Source: an uncultured Rhodospirillaceae bacterium (lineage in GTDB: Bacteria; Pseudomonadota; Alphaproteobacteria; Rhodospirillales; UBA2165). Taken from it: DNA of 7,941 bases. The position numbers and the translations under genes are program-made. Where the stretch lies: positions 1 through 7,941 of the forward strand of contig CAJWIB010000114.1 in assembly GCA_913041095.1 (NCBI GenBank), read 5' to 3'. The notes under the pieces are model-generated. The model made no database searches. It was not told the DNA's origin and saw nothing but the letters and a program-made list of their open reading frames with translations. Below are positions 1 through 7,024 of this stretch, piece by piece; positions within the stretch are counted from its first letter, which is position 1, and each line of letters starts with the position of its first letter.

Positions 1-1214
1 CGGCGGGTTTTGTGCGCTGGACAGAAACCGAGAACTTACGCGAAGTGATGCGGTTGTTGGCGTCACCGTCACCGCAGAAGTTGGACGTCAACTCGCTTAT
101 TTCTCATCGTTTTGATATCGGCACGGCAGAAGATGCCTTTAAAATGGTGCTGGAAAAATCTCAACCTCATATGGGCGTTATCCTGACTTATCCGGAAACA
201 GTGTCGGAGGTGCCCGCTAAAATTAGCCCGGCTGCACCAGAATCCGGTGATTGTGTGTTGGGTGTTATTGGTGCCGGTAATTTCGCCAAAGCCGTGCTGT
301 TACCGGAATTGAAAAAACTGGCTGGGGTGAGATTGCATACGCTCGCGACCAAACGCGGGGCATCGGCAGATCACGCCCAGGAAACTTTTGGCTTTGAATA
401 TGCGACGACCGATGAAGCCGCCGTGCTGGATAATCCAGATATTAATGCAGTGGTAATTGCGACTCGCCATGACAGCCATGCCGAGCTGACCGCAAGCGCC
501 TTAAACGCGGGTAAATCGGTGCTAGTCGAGAAGCCACTCGGTCTTACCCGTGAGGAGATCTCTGCCATTAGGGCAGCCCGTGAAAACTCCACCGGTTTTT
601 TCCAAATTGGCTTCAACCGCCGCTATGCCCCTTTGGCTCAACAAGCCAAAGCCGAGCTGATAAAAATTGAGGGCCCACGGTTCATGGTGTTTCAGATAAA
701 CGCCGGGCATATTCCAGGCGAAAGCTGGCTCCATAACGCTGATGAAGGCGGCGGCCGCATCATTGGTGAAATGTGCCACTTTATCGATCTCGCCCGTTAT
801 TTTACTGGCACACCTGTCGTTTCGGTGCAGGCCGATGCAGCGCGTAATTCAGACGGCGCTGCCGACGACGTTACAGCGACACTCCGTTTTGCAGATGGTA
901 GTCTCGCAACCATCGCCTACACCAGCCTTGGTGATGCCGCCGTGCCGAAGGAGCGTTTTGAAATATTTGCTGGCGGTACGGTCTTGAACCTCGATAATTT
1001 TAGGAGTCTCAATGTGACCTGTGATGGCTCGAGCCAAAATCATACGAGTGGTGGCCAGAACAAAGGATTTGGCAGTTCCCTCAACGCGTTTGCCGAGGCA
1101 GTTTCTTCGGGAGGCCCAGCGCCGCTAGATGAAAACGAATTGATCGAAAGCAGCCTCGCCACCGTGGCCGTGTTGGACTCACTGCAATCTGGTATCAGAA
1201 TAGATCTGGGGTAG
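1..1214 (+). CDS. Bi-domain oxidoreductase (zinc-type dehydrogenase tail fused to Gfo/Idh/MocA domain), 5'-truncated by window edge
   Basis: The frame is open from base 3, so the GTG at 12 is an internal codon, not a start. The first 60 or so residues (GFVRWTETENLREVM, then ISHRFDIGTAEDAFKMV; numbering from that GTG) resemble the C-terminal end of a zinc-type alcohol dehydrogenase. A linker at about 61-80 leads into a complete Gfo/Idh/MocA module: the nucleotide-binding GAGNFA at 87-92, the EKP motif at 173-175 carrying the usual catalytic lysine (K174), and GGGRIIGEMCHFIDL at 247-260 with a likely catalytic H256. Such fusions are usually about 700 residues, so roughly 400 are visible here. 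Known relatives are NAD(P)-dependent and often lie in surface-polysaccharide clusters; the neighbouring hldE fits a role in nucleotide-sugar or glycan chemistry. The exact substrate cannot be read from the sequence. It ends with TAG at 1212-1214 and is probably cotranscribed with hldE. Confidence 0.9.
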   Translation, partial: AGFVRWTETENLREVMRLLASPSPQKLDVNSLISHRFDIGTAEDAFKMVLEKSQPHMGVILTYPETVSEVPAKISPAAPESGDCVLGVIGAGNFAKAVLLPELKKLAGVRLHTLATKRGASADHAQETFGFEYATTDEAAVLDNPDINAVVIATRHDSHAELTASALNAGKSVLVEKPLGLTREEISAIRAARENSTGFFQIGFNRRYAPLAQQAKAELIKIEGPRFMVFQINAGHIPGESWLHNADEGGGRIIGEMCHFIDLARYFTGTPVVSVQADAARNSDGAADDVTATLRFADGSLATIAYTSLGDAAVPKERFEIFAGGTVLNLDNFRSLNVTCDGSSQNHTSGGQNKGFGSSLNAFAEAVSSGGPAPLDENELIESSLATVAVLDSLQSGIRIDLG

Positions 1215-1235
1215 GTCTATGAGACAGGTGACAGA

Positions 1236-2696
1236 ATGACTGATCAGGCCAAATTGGCAACCAGCGTCGAAGCTCTTGTAACGGCGAAAGTGCTTTGCAT
1301 TGGCGATGTAATGCTGGACCGCTTTGTCTATGGCGATGTCGACCGCATCTCGCCCGAAGCGCCGATCCCGGTGTTTAGTGTCAATTCAGATAAATTGATG
1401 TTAGGTGGCGCCGGAAATGTCGCCCGCAATCTATCCGGTCTCGGTGCGGTGACGTATTTTGTCGCTGTTGTCGGCAACGATAACGCGGGCAAAGACGTTA
1501 CCAAACTGATTGGTAAAATTGATAATACCGAAGCTAATTTAATCACCGATCCCGGGCGCCGTACCTCGATCAAAACCCGTTACGTAGCCAGTGGACAGCA
1601 GATGATGCGCGCGGATGACGAAAGCGTGGAAGCCATAGAAGGCGCCACCAAAAATCGGGTTATTACCCTCGCCAAATCAGCCTTAAAAGATTGTGAGGCT
1701 ATGGTCTTGGCCGATTACGCCAAAGGCGTGCTGACACCGGAGATTATCCAAGAACTCATTGGGCTTGCCAATACCGCCAAGGTGCCGGTTATCATTGACC
1801 CCCAGAGCATTGATTACAGCCGCTATCGAGGCGCTGATCTGATAACGCCCAACCTTAAAGAGCTCGCCGATGCGACCGCTATGGCGGTGGGAGATGATGA
1901 TGAAATTAGCGCTGCTGCGCGAAAATTAATCACCGAACATAAAATAGCATCGGTACTGGCTACCCGCAGCGGTGGTGGTATGAGCCTAATCAGTGCCGAT
2001 AGCTTTGACCATTTTACCGCAGAGGCGCACGAAGTTTTTGATGTCTCTGGCGCGGGTGACACGGTTGCCGCAACCATAGCCGCTAGCCTAGCCGCCGGCG
2101 TTGACTTGAACGAAGCCGTGCATCTGGCCAATACGGCTGCCGGTATCGTCGTCGCCAAAGTCGGCACCGCGGTCGCTTATGCCAGCGATATTATCGAGGC
2201 GCTACACCGGCAGGAATTATCTTTAAGTGAAGTTAAAATACTGTCACTGAACTCGGCAATAGAGCACGCTGAAGTCTGGCGCTTGAAGGGCCATAGGATC
2301 GGCTTTACCAACGGCTGTTTTGATCTTCTGCATCCGGGTCATATCTCTACCATCGCCAAAGCCAAAGCCGCCTGCGACCGGCTGATTATTGGCCTCAATA
2401 ATGATGAGTCGGTTAAGCGACTTAAAGGTGAAGACCGGCCGGTGCAATCCGAAGCCGCCCGCGCGCAAGTTCTGGCGGGTCTCGAAAATGTCGACGTCGT
2501 GGTAATTTTCTCAGAAGACACCCCGGCCAATATTATCGACGCCATCAAGCCGGAGGTGTTTGTCAAAGGCGCCGATTACAGTGTCGAAGAAATCCCGGAG
2601 GCCGCAATCGTTCAGGCTTACGGTGGCGAGATTGTACTGGCGGAACTTGAAGACGGCCACAGCACCACCGCGACGATTGCTAAGCTGAATAAATGA
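1236..2696 (+). CDS. hldE: Bifunctional D-glycero-beta-D-manno-heptose-7-phosphate kinase / heptose-1-phosphate adenylyltransferase
   Basis: This cytoplasmic enzyme makes ADP-heptose precursor for the LPS inner core. It phosphorylates heptose-7-phosphate at C1, and after GmhB removes the 7-phosphate it adenylylates heptose-1-phosphate. The 486-residue length matches full-length HldE (about 475-490). The N-terminal PfkB/ribokinase-type kinase shows GDVMLDRFVYGDVDRISPEA at 23-42, GGAGNVARNL at 57-66, and the GAGD anion hole with catalytic aspartate at 272-275. The C-terminal cytidylyltransferase-like domain shows FTNGCFDLLHPGHI at 357-370 with the HPGH (HxGH) nucleotide motif, RPVQSEAAR at 401-409 and VKGADY at 443-448. 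The ATG start is supported by AGGTG at 1226-1230, five bases upstream. It follows the bi-domain oxidoreductase by 21 bases, so cotranscription is likely. The partner genes gmhA, gmhB and hldD are not in the window. Nothing looks damaged. Confidence 0.97.
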   Translation: MTDQAKLATSVEALVTAKVLCIGDVMLDRFVYGDVDRISPEAPIPVFSVNSDKLMLGGAGNVARNLSGLGAVTYFVAVVGNDNAGKDVTKLIGKIDNTEANLITDPGRRTSIKTRYVASGQQMMRADDESVEAIEGATKNRVITLAKSALKDCEAMVLADYAKGVLTPEIIQELIGLANTAKVPVIIDPQSIDYSRYRGADLITPNLKELADATAMAVGDDDEISAAARKLITEHKIASVLATRSGGGMSLISADSFDHFTAEAHEVFDVSGAGDTVAATIAASLAAGVDLNEAVHLANTAAGIVVAKVGTAVAYASDIIEALHRQELSLSEVKILSLNSAIEHAEVWRLKGHRIGFTNGCFDLLHPGHISTIAKAKAACDRLIIGLNNDESVKRLKGEDRPVQSEAARAQVLAGLENVDVVVIFSEDTPANIIDAIKPEVFVKGADYSVEEIPEAAIVQAYGGEIVLAELEDGHSTTATIAKLNK

Positions 2697-2710
2697 AATC
2701 GGCTAGAGCA

Positions 2711-3457
2711 TTAATCAACCATGGTTAGGCCACCCGATACGCTGAGCACCTGGCCGGTGCAATAGCTCGACCGTTCACAGGCGAAAAATAGGATGGCGTC
2801 GGCGATTTCTTCCGGCTGGCCAAAGCGCCGCATTGGGATCGCTTTTTTTAGTGCCGTCTGAATGTTCTCCGCCGTATCAGCCAAGAGCGGTGTTTCGGTG
2901 GGACCGGGGCAAATACAATTGACGGCAACGTTATAGCGTGCACCTTCACGGGCGAGCGCCTTGGTGAAGGCGATTTGGCCGCCCTTGGCGCCGGCATAAA
3001 CAGATTCGGCCAGACTGCCGACGCGCCCAGCATCCGAAGAAACATTGACGATACGGCCATATTTCTGTTCGAACATGCCGGGTACAAAAGCATGACACAT
3101 TTTCATCGGCCCCTTGAGATTGATGTCGATTTCCTTATCCCAGCTTGCCGGCGATGATTCGACAAAAAATTCCGTATGACCCCAGCCGGCGACGTTCGCC
3201 AGCACGTCAAGACGGCTGGATTCGCTAATAATCTGATTTTTAAATGCGGCAATGGCGTCATCGTCCGAGATGTCAAGGCGAATAAAAGTGGCTGAACCGC
3301 CGGCAGCGCGTATATCCGCCGCCGCCTGCTCGCCATTTTCCTCATTAAGATCGCCAAGATAAACCGTGCCACCGACGGCCGCAAAAGCTTTTGCCGTCGC
3401 CAGACCGATGCCTGAAGCAGCGCCGGTAACGACGGTAATTTTATCCGTTAAATTCAT
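2711..3457 (-). CDS. Short-chain dehydrogenase/reductase (SDR), BadH-like
   Basis: This is a classical 248-residue SDR, a cytoplasmic NAD(P)-dependent alcohol/ketone oxidoreductase. Visible are the Rossmann TGAASGIG at 11-18, D36 at the end of the second strand (suggesting NAD over NADP), N113, S141 in VSSDAG, and the YxxxK catalytic pair Y154/K158. CPGPTETPLL at 183-192 is the usual post-catalytic segment. The C-terminal GQVLSVSGGLTM and overall style recall 2-hydroxycyclohexanecarboxyl-CoA dehydrogenase (BadH) of anaerobic benzoate degradation, but no other bad-type gene is present, so the substrate is unproven; 3-oxoacyl-ACP reductase-like or other hydroxyacid dehydrogenases are alternatives. 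The usual NNAG motif reads NVAG at 88-91. No good Shine-Dalgarno sequence precedes the ATG, which is preferred because it places the Rossmann motif at the normal distance. It lies 65 bases after the MFS gene on the same strand and converges on hldE. Confidence 0.9.
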   Translation of the reverse strand: MNLTDKITVVTGAASGIGLATAKAFAAVGGTVYLGDLNEENGEQAAADIRAAGGSATFIRLDISDDDAIAAFKNQIISESSRLDVLANVAGWGHTEFFVESSPASWDKEIDINLKGPMKMCHAFVPGMFEQKYGRIVNVSSDAGRVGSLAESVYAGAKGGQIAFTKALAREGARYNVAVNCICPGPTETPLLADTAENIQTALKKAIPMRRFGQPEEIADAILFFACERSSYCTGQVLSVSGGLTMVD

Positions 3458-3477
3458 ATTTAAATCTGCTTTCGAAA

Positions 3478-3507
3478 ATTATAATTTCTAAACTATATCC
3501 CGGCCAA
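3478..3507 (-). promoter_or_regulatory. Candidate sigma-70-type promoter for the SDR gene
   Basis: Reading the minus strand, TTGGCC (3507-3502) lies 18 bases before a perfect TATAAT (3483-3478), which ends 20 bases before the SDR start codon. The -35 box matches consensus at four of six positions. The predicted leader would be only about 14 bases, in keeping with the lack of a clear ribosome-binding site. The -10 box lies inside a perfect 12-bp palindrome, AAATTATAATTT (3476-3487), so AT-richness alone could produce this match. Confidence 0.4.
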
Positions 3508-3515
3508 AACGTTTT
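3506..3515. repeat. 10-bp perfect palindrome AAAACGTTTT
   Basis: The palindrome sits between the MFS stop codon and the SDR gene, touching the candidate -35 box. It could be an operator half or chance in AT-rich sequence; no regulator gene is nearby. Confidence 0.35.
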
Positions 3516-3522
3516 AGCAAAA

Positions 3523-4746
3523 CTAATGCGTGGCAGCCCGGTTTTCCATTGGTCGTGATAAGACTGCCATGACGATTCCGGCGACTGCTAAGCTGAGCAA
3601 CAGCCATAATGTACTGTCCCAATTTCCGGAAGTTTCTCGGATGGCGGCCAGCGCCGGCGGGCCAAATAATTGGCCGGTGTTGCTGCCCATGACCATTAAC
3701 CCGCTCATGGTGCCAATGAGCGCCGGTGTCGGAGCGTAAACGGGTGCTGCGGCGAGGGCTGAGGCAGGAATTAATCCGCTCGCGACCCCGAACCCAAAGG
3801 CCAGGCCAAGGCGCAGGCCTTCGGGCAAAATGCTTAAAAAAATGCCGATCTCGGTCACCGCCATACCTCCTGAACCGAGGGCGAGCAGCAGCCAAATTGG
3901 CCAACCCCGACCCATGGCCCAGGCGGCCAGATAATTTCCGACTGCGTTGAAAACCAGCACCAGGGCCGGCACGGCGGCGGCAAACAAGGTGCTGACGCCA
4001 TAGACTTCCAACATATAAGTTGGCAACCAATTCATCATCGAAATATGCTGAGTAGTATAGAGGGCGAAGCACACCGCCACCAGAACGCCGCCGCCCATGG
4101 CTAGGCTGCGTTTCACATTGCCGAGAATTGGATCCCGGTTGATGGCCTTAGTCTGACTCTGCTGCCATTTGGCGGTCGTGTGTATGACGACGACAATCCA
4201 AATTAAGGTAACGGCCAAGCTAACGCCCCACAGTATCCGCCAGCCAAAATTATCAAGAATCAACGCCGCAAACATCATCATACTGGCAAAGCCGATGGGC
4301 ATATAGGCAGCCCAAACGCCGAGCGCCCATTTGCGGTCGCAATCGGCGGTCGTGCGCGCGATGATAGCGCCGCCGGTAATGGTGGTTGCGGTAAAACCAA
4401 GCCCCTCTATAAACCGAGCGATCAGCATGATACTGCTTGATGGGGCAAAAGTGCCGAGGAGGCTACCGAGAGCCAGCATCAGCAGCCCAAAGATCAAGAC
4501 CCTGCGTTGACCGATCCTATCTGCAATCGCTCCGGCGACCAGACCAAGCGCAAATCCAATGGTTGAAATCATCGATGCAATCCAGCCTGACATGACAAGG
4601 CCGACTTCCAGATTGGCGCCAATTTGCGGCAGCGCGGGAGGCAGTTTACCGATATGGGAAGAGGCAACTATGCCGGCGCCAAAAACGACCCAGACAATCG
4701 GCCATTGCGTCTCGTGGGTTTTAGGAGAAAACAATACGTCAGCCAT
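3523..4746 (-). CDS. Major facilitator superfamily (MFS) transporter, substrate unknown
   Basis: This inner-membrane secondary transporter has 407 residues from the chosen start. About 12 hydrophobic segments are visible, roughly at 15-33, 52-74, 83-101, 105-131, 143-164, 170-190, 214-236, 252-275, 283-306, 310-335, 340-362 and 378-396, with a polar central loop near 192-213 between the two six-helix halves. The MFS signature between helices 2 and 3 is present as GAIADRIGQRRVL at 72-84. I chose ATG at 4746 over an in-frame TTG at 4770 because a strong GGGGAG lies six bases before the ATG. Other than general MFS style, with some resemblance to the CynX/NimT-type anion transporters, nothing fixes the substrate. 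The SDR gene follows on the same strand after 65 bases, suggesting that the transported compound or its product could be the SDR substrate; that is inference from position only. Confidence 0.9.
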   Translation of the reverse strand: MADVLFSPKTHETQWPIVWVVFGAGIVASSHIGKLPPALPQIGANLEVGLVMSGWIASMISTIGFALGLVAGAIADRIGQRRVLIFGLLMLALGSLLGTFAPSSSIMLIARFIEGLGFTATTITGGAIIARTTADCDRKWALGVWAAYMPIGFASMMMFAALILDNFGWRILWGVSLAVTLIWIVVVIHTTAKWQQSQTKAINRDPILGNVKRSLAMGGGVLVAVCFALYTTQHISMMNWLPTYMLEVYGVSTLFAAAVPALVLVFNAVGNYLAAWAMGRGWPIWLLLALGSGGMAVTEIGIFLSILPEGLRLGLAFGFGVASGLIPASALAAAPVYAPTPALIGTMSGLMVMGSNTGQLFGPPALAAIRETSGNWDSTLWLLLSLAVAGIVMAVLSRPMENRAATH

Positions 4747-4752
4747 TACGGT

Positions 4753-4758
4753 CTCCCC
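4753..4758 (-). promoter_or_regulatory. Ribosome-binding site deciding the MFS start
   Basis: GGGGAG on the minus strand, six bases before ATG 4746. The alternative TTG at 4770 would put this site inside the coding sequence and itself has no purine-rich site at the right distance, so the shorter reading is preferred. Confidence 0.75.
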
Positions 4759-4770
4759 ATTTGCGGACAA

Positions 4771-4836
4771 CTAATTTAGGTCTGCCTGTTACCCATCCAG
4801 CCAGTTAAAAATAATTAAATTAGTCGAGAATTATTT
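4771..4836. repeat. Two overlapping AT-rich inverted repeats in the MFS leader
   Basis: This lies in the 233-base gap between the penicillin-binding protein and MFS genes, where I see no gene. One perfect 8-bp inverted repeat is AAATAATT (4809-4816) with AATTATTT (4829-4836), separated by 12 bases. A second is CTAATTTA (4771-4778) with TAAATTAG (4816-4823), whose upstream arm lies almost entirely in the loop of the first, so the two pairings exclude each other. On the minus strand the first hairpin is followed by more T residues, making a weak terminator-like shape, but its stem has no G or C. An operator, a weak terminator for the upstream gene, or chance are all possible. Confidence 0.35.
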
Positions 4837-4979
4837 CCAAGCACAATTGATTGTCGACGTGCCGGGTTTCTTTCCGTGCCGATCTTTAAATTTATGAGCA
4901 ATAGTAAATAATTAAAACTATCAGTGGAAGATTTATTGCTCCAGCGGTAACAAACTCTCTTATTATTTGATCGCCATGT

Positions 4980-6827
4980 CTAATCCGCCGATAAGATACT
5001 GCGGATCAGTTTATCCCAGAAGGATTTCTCTTTTGTCTGGGGCTTTACTCTAGCAACACGCGGCCTTTTTCCGACAAATTTATCAGCATGAGCATCATTC
5101 ATGATCTGCTGCCAAATAATTGCCGGTAGCCCGCCACCAGTAATTTTTTTCATCGGGGCATCATTATCATTACCGAGCCAGACTCCAGTGACATATTGAC
5201 GCGTGTAGCCAATAAACCAAGCATCCCGGAAACTTTGACTGGTACCGGTTTTGCCTGCCGCCCATCGCTGCAGTTGCGCTTTTTTACCGGTACCGGTAAG
5301 TATCACCTCGCCCAGCATATCATCCATCGCTTTGACATAACGGCGCTCAATGATGCGTCCCGTGCCACCGCCTTGGCGCCGATACAGCACTCGGCCAGAA
5401 AAGTTTTTTATCTGCTCGACACCAAAGGGCCAGATACCGTGCCCGCCATTCGCCAACACCGCAAAGGCTCCCGTCATTTCGATCAAACTAACACCCGATG
5501 TGCCAAGCGCCAAACTGGGGGAGGTGGTCAGTGGTGCAGTGATACCCAGGCGTTTGGCAGTTTTTACCACATTGCCGCGACCAACGTGCTCCGATACTTT
5601 GACCGCAATCGTATTGATCGAGCGGCTAAGCGCCTCTTTGAGCGACATTTCGCCATGATATTTGCCGTCATAGTTTCGGGGTTTCCAACCGTTGATAGAG
5701 AGGGCTGAATCTTTAAACTGGCTCTCCGGCAGCAAGCCGTTTTCTAGGCCAGTCAAATAGACAATTGGCTTAAAGACAGAGCCCGGCTGCCGGCGCGCCT
5801 GGGTTGCTCGGTTAAATTGGCTTTTTTGATAATTACGGCCACCCACCATAGCGCGAACAGCACCTTCCGGCGACATTACAATCGCAGCCCCTTGAGAAAC
5901 GCCATAGCGTTTGCTGTTTTGAGCAAGATATCTCTCAATTTGGTGTTCCACTCGCGCCTGTAAACGAGCATCAAAGGTCGTCTGCACGGTAACATCACCT
6001 GACTGCGGGCCGATAAAACCCCGTACCTGTTCGGATATCCAATCGACAAAATAGCGGCCAATTTTCTGAGCCGGGTGATTGTGCGTCGACCGTAGATTTG
6101 ACTTGGCGGCCCGCCTGGCCGCTACCTCGGTCAAATAGCCAGCTGCTACCATATTGGCAAGCACCACTTTTCCGCGTGAGATGGCCGCTTTAATATCGGC
6201 ACGGGGATTGAGGCGTGACGGTGCTTTCAACAGTCCGGCGATAATCGCGGCTTGAAAAACTGTTAGCTTGGTTGCTGGAACACTAAAATATTTTCGTGCC
6301 GCCGCATCGACACCATAGGTACCTGAGCCCAGATAAACCCGATTAAGATAAATTGTCAGAATCTGGTCCTTGGTGAATTTCTGCTCAAGCCAGAACGCCA
6401 GCAACAATTCCTGATACTTGCGCTTAAACGTCCGGTCCGGCGTAAGAAACAGATTTTTTGCCGCCTGCTGGGATATCGTGCTGCCGCCTTGGACAACCCG
6501 CCCAGCCTTGAGATTGATCACCATCGCTCGCGCCACGCCGATTAAATCGATGCCGGAATGATTGTAAAAGCGCCGGTCTTCGGTGGAGATCACTGCGTGC
6601 GGCAGATAGGTGGGGAGGTCTTTGACGTTTACTGCACGGCCCTGCAAATCTCCGATGCTCGCCATTTTTGAACCATCGTGGGCCAGTAATGTCACGGCCG
6701 GTCGCCTGGTAACTTCCAAAGCTTTATCGGTGGATGGCAAATCATAGGCATAAAACGCCGTCATCCCGCCAAGGATAACGACGCCCCAAATCGCCAGGGT
6801 AGAGCTCCATTTGAAAATAAAACGCAA
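4980..6827 (-). CDS. Class A penicillin-binding protein (PBP1A family), bifunctional glycosyltransferase/transpeptidase
   Basis: This inner-membrane enzyme polymerises lipid II into glycan strands and cross-links their peptides in the periplasm. Of 615 residues, about 9-29 form a signal anchor after a basic N-terminus. The GT51 domain shows EDRRFYNHSG at 83-92 with catalytic E83, GGSTISQQAAKNLF at 114-127, RKYQELLLAFWLEQ at 136-149, and IYLNRVYLGSGTYG at 159-172. The transpeptidase domain has all three active-site motifs: SVFK at 350-353 (nucleophile S350), SIN at 403-405 and KTG at 526-528. It is shorter than E. coli PBP1a/1b (about 800-850) and has no room for a large OB-like insert, in line with compact alphaproteobacterial members. 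The start is TTG at 6827: an in-frame TAG lies just upstream and no ATG or GTG comes between, and the next ATG (codon 22) would cut into the membrane anchor. AAAGG about ten bases upstream is a weak ribosome site. All catalytic motifs are intact. Confidence 0.95.
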   Translation of the reverse strand: MRFIFKWSSTLAIWGVVILGGMTAFYAYDLPSTDKALEVTRRPAVTLLAHDGSKMASIGDLQGRAVNVKDLPTYLPHAVISTEDRRFYNHSGIDLIGVARAMVINLKAGRVVQGGSTISQQAAKNLFLTPDRTFKRKYQELLLAFWLEQKFTKDQILTIYLNRVYLGSGTYGVDAAARKYFSVPATKLTVFQAAIIAGLLKAPSRLNPRADIKAAISRGKVVLANMVAAGYLTEVAARRAAKSNLRSTHNHPAQKIGRYFVDWISEQVRGFIGPQSGDVTVQTTFDARLQARVEHQIERYLAQNSKRYGVSQGAAIVMSPEGAVRAMVGGRNYQKSQFNRATQARRQPGSVFKPIVYLTGLENGLLPESQFKDSALSINGWKPRNYDGKYHGEMSLKEALSRSINTIAVKVSEHVGRGNVVKTAKRLGITAPLTTSPSLALGTSGVSLIEMTGAFAVLANGGHGIWPFGVEQIKNFSGRVLYRRQGGGTGRIIERRYVKAMDDMLGEVILTGTGKKAQLQRWAAGKTGTSQSFRDAWFIGYTRQYVTGVWLGNDNDAPMKKITGGGLPAIIWQQIMNDAHADKFVGKRPRVARVKPQTKEKSFWDKLIRSILSAD

Positions 6828-6892
6828 AAATTCGTAGCCTTTATTATTGCTCTATTTACCACCCGTTTTGGAAATCATGGTTTTTGACCGTT

Positions 6893-6940
6893 ACGATTTG
6901 CCATTGGAATGATATATCAAAATCGTGTTAGAAAACGATT
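6893..6940. repeat. Repeated ACGATT(T)/AAATCGT motif upstream of the penicillin-binding protein gene
   Basis: In the AT-rich gap 6828-6999, which holds no gene I can support, a short motif occurs three times in alternating orientation: ACGATTT (6893-6899), AAATCGT (6920-6926) and ACGATT (6935-6940). The last two form a 6-bp inverted repeat with an 8-base spacer. The cluster lies 66-113 bases before the TTG start, just downstream of a TATAAT. It may be an operator-type array, but the motif is short and AT-rich so chance is not excluded. Confidence 0.35.
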
Positions 6941-6945
6941 AAGGT

Positions 6946-6951
6946 ATTATA
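6946..6951 (-). promoter_or_regulatory. Candidate -10 box for the penicillin-binding protein gene
   Basis: A perfect TATAAT on the minus strand, about 118 bases before the TTG start. At 16-18 bases upstream I find no convincing -35 hexamer (for example ATAAAG), so this is only a weak promoter call. It precedes the ACGATT repeats, which would lie in the leader. Confidence 0.3.
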
Positions 6952-7002
6952 AAAACTAAAAAATTAGGCTTTATTGTGACACCGTATGGCTGTGATCGAT
7001 TA

Positions 7003-7018
7003 GGGTTGGGTGCAACCC
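7003..7018. repeat. 6-bp hairpin with a 4-base loop behind the pentapeptide-repeat gene
   Basis: GGGTTG (7003-7008), loop GGTG, CAACCC (7013-7018) is a perfect GC-containing stem. It directly precedes the TAA at 7002-7000 that ends the +1 frame of the pentapeptide gene. Neither strand carries a T-tract after it, so it is not a standard intrinsic terminator; it might still protect the 3' end of the transcript or simply be chance. Confidence 0.4.
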
Positions 7019-7024
7019 AGTATC

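Noticed and set aside
12..14. GTG as the start of the first gene
   Set aside because: The frame stays open to the window edge and the preceding residues (GF before VRWTE) fit the dehydrogenase family, so the gene begins upstream.
1823..2167. 114-residue minus-strand open frame opposite hldE
   Set aside because: Antisense shadow of the kinase domain; low-complexity A/S/L/R composition and no start signals.
3488..4072. 194-residue minus-strand open frame inside the MFS gene
   Set aside because: Shadow of the MFS gene: rich in R, H, G and P, no domain pattern, and the overlapping frame gives a coherent 12-helix transporter.
4809..4836. Intrinsic terminator for the penicillin-binding protein gene
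   Set aside because: The stem has no G or C and lies about 145 bases past the stop; too weak to call as a terminator.
5196..5708. 170-residue plus-strand open frame opposite the penicillin-binding protein
   Set aside because: Antisense to the intact transpeptidase domain with all catalytic motifs; its own translation shows no recognisable pattern or ribosome site.
6884..6916. Plus-strand promoter (TTGACC and an AT-rich -10)
   Set aside because: No -10 hexamer at normal spacing and no plus-strand gene downstream.
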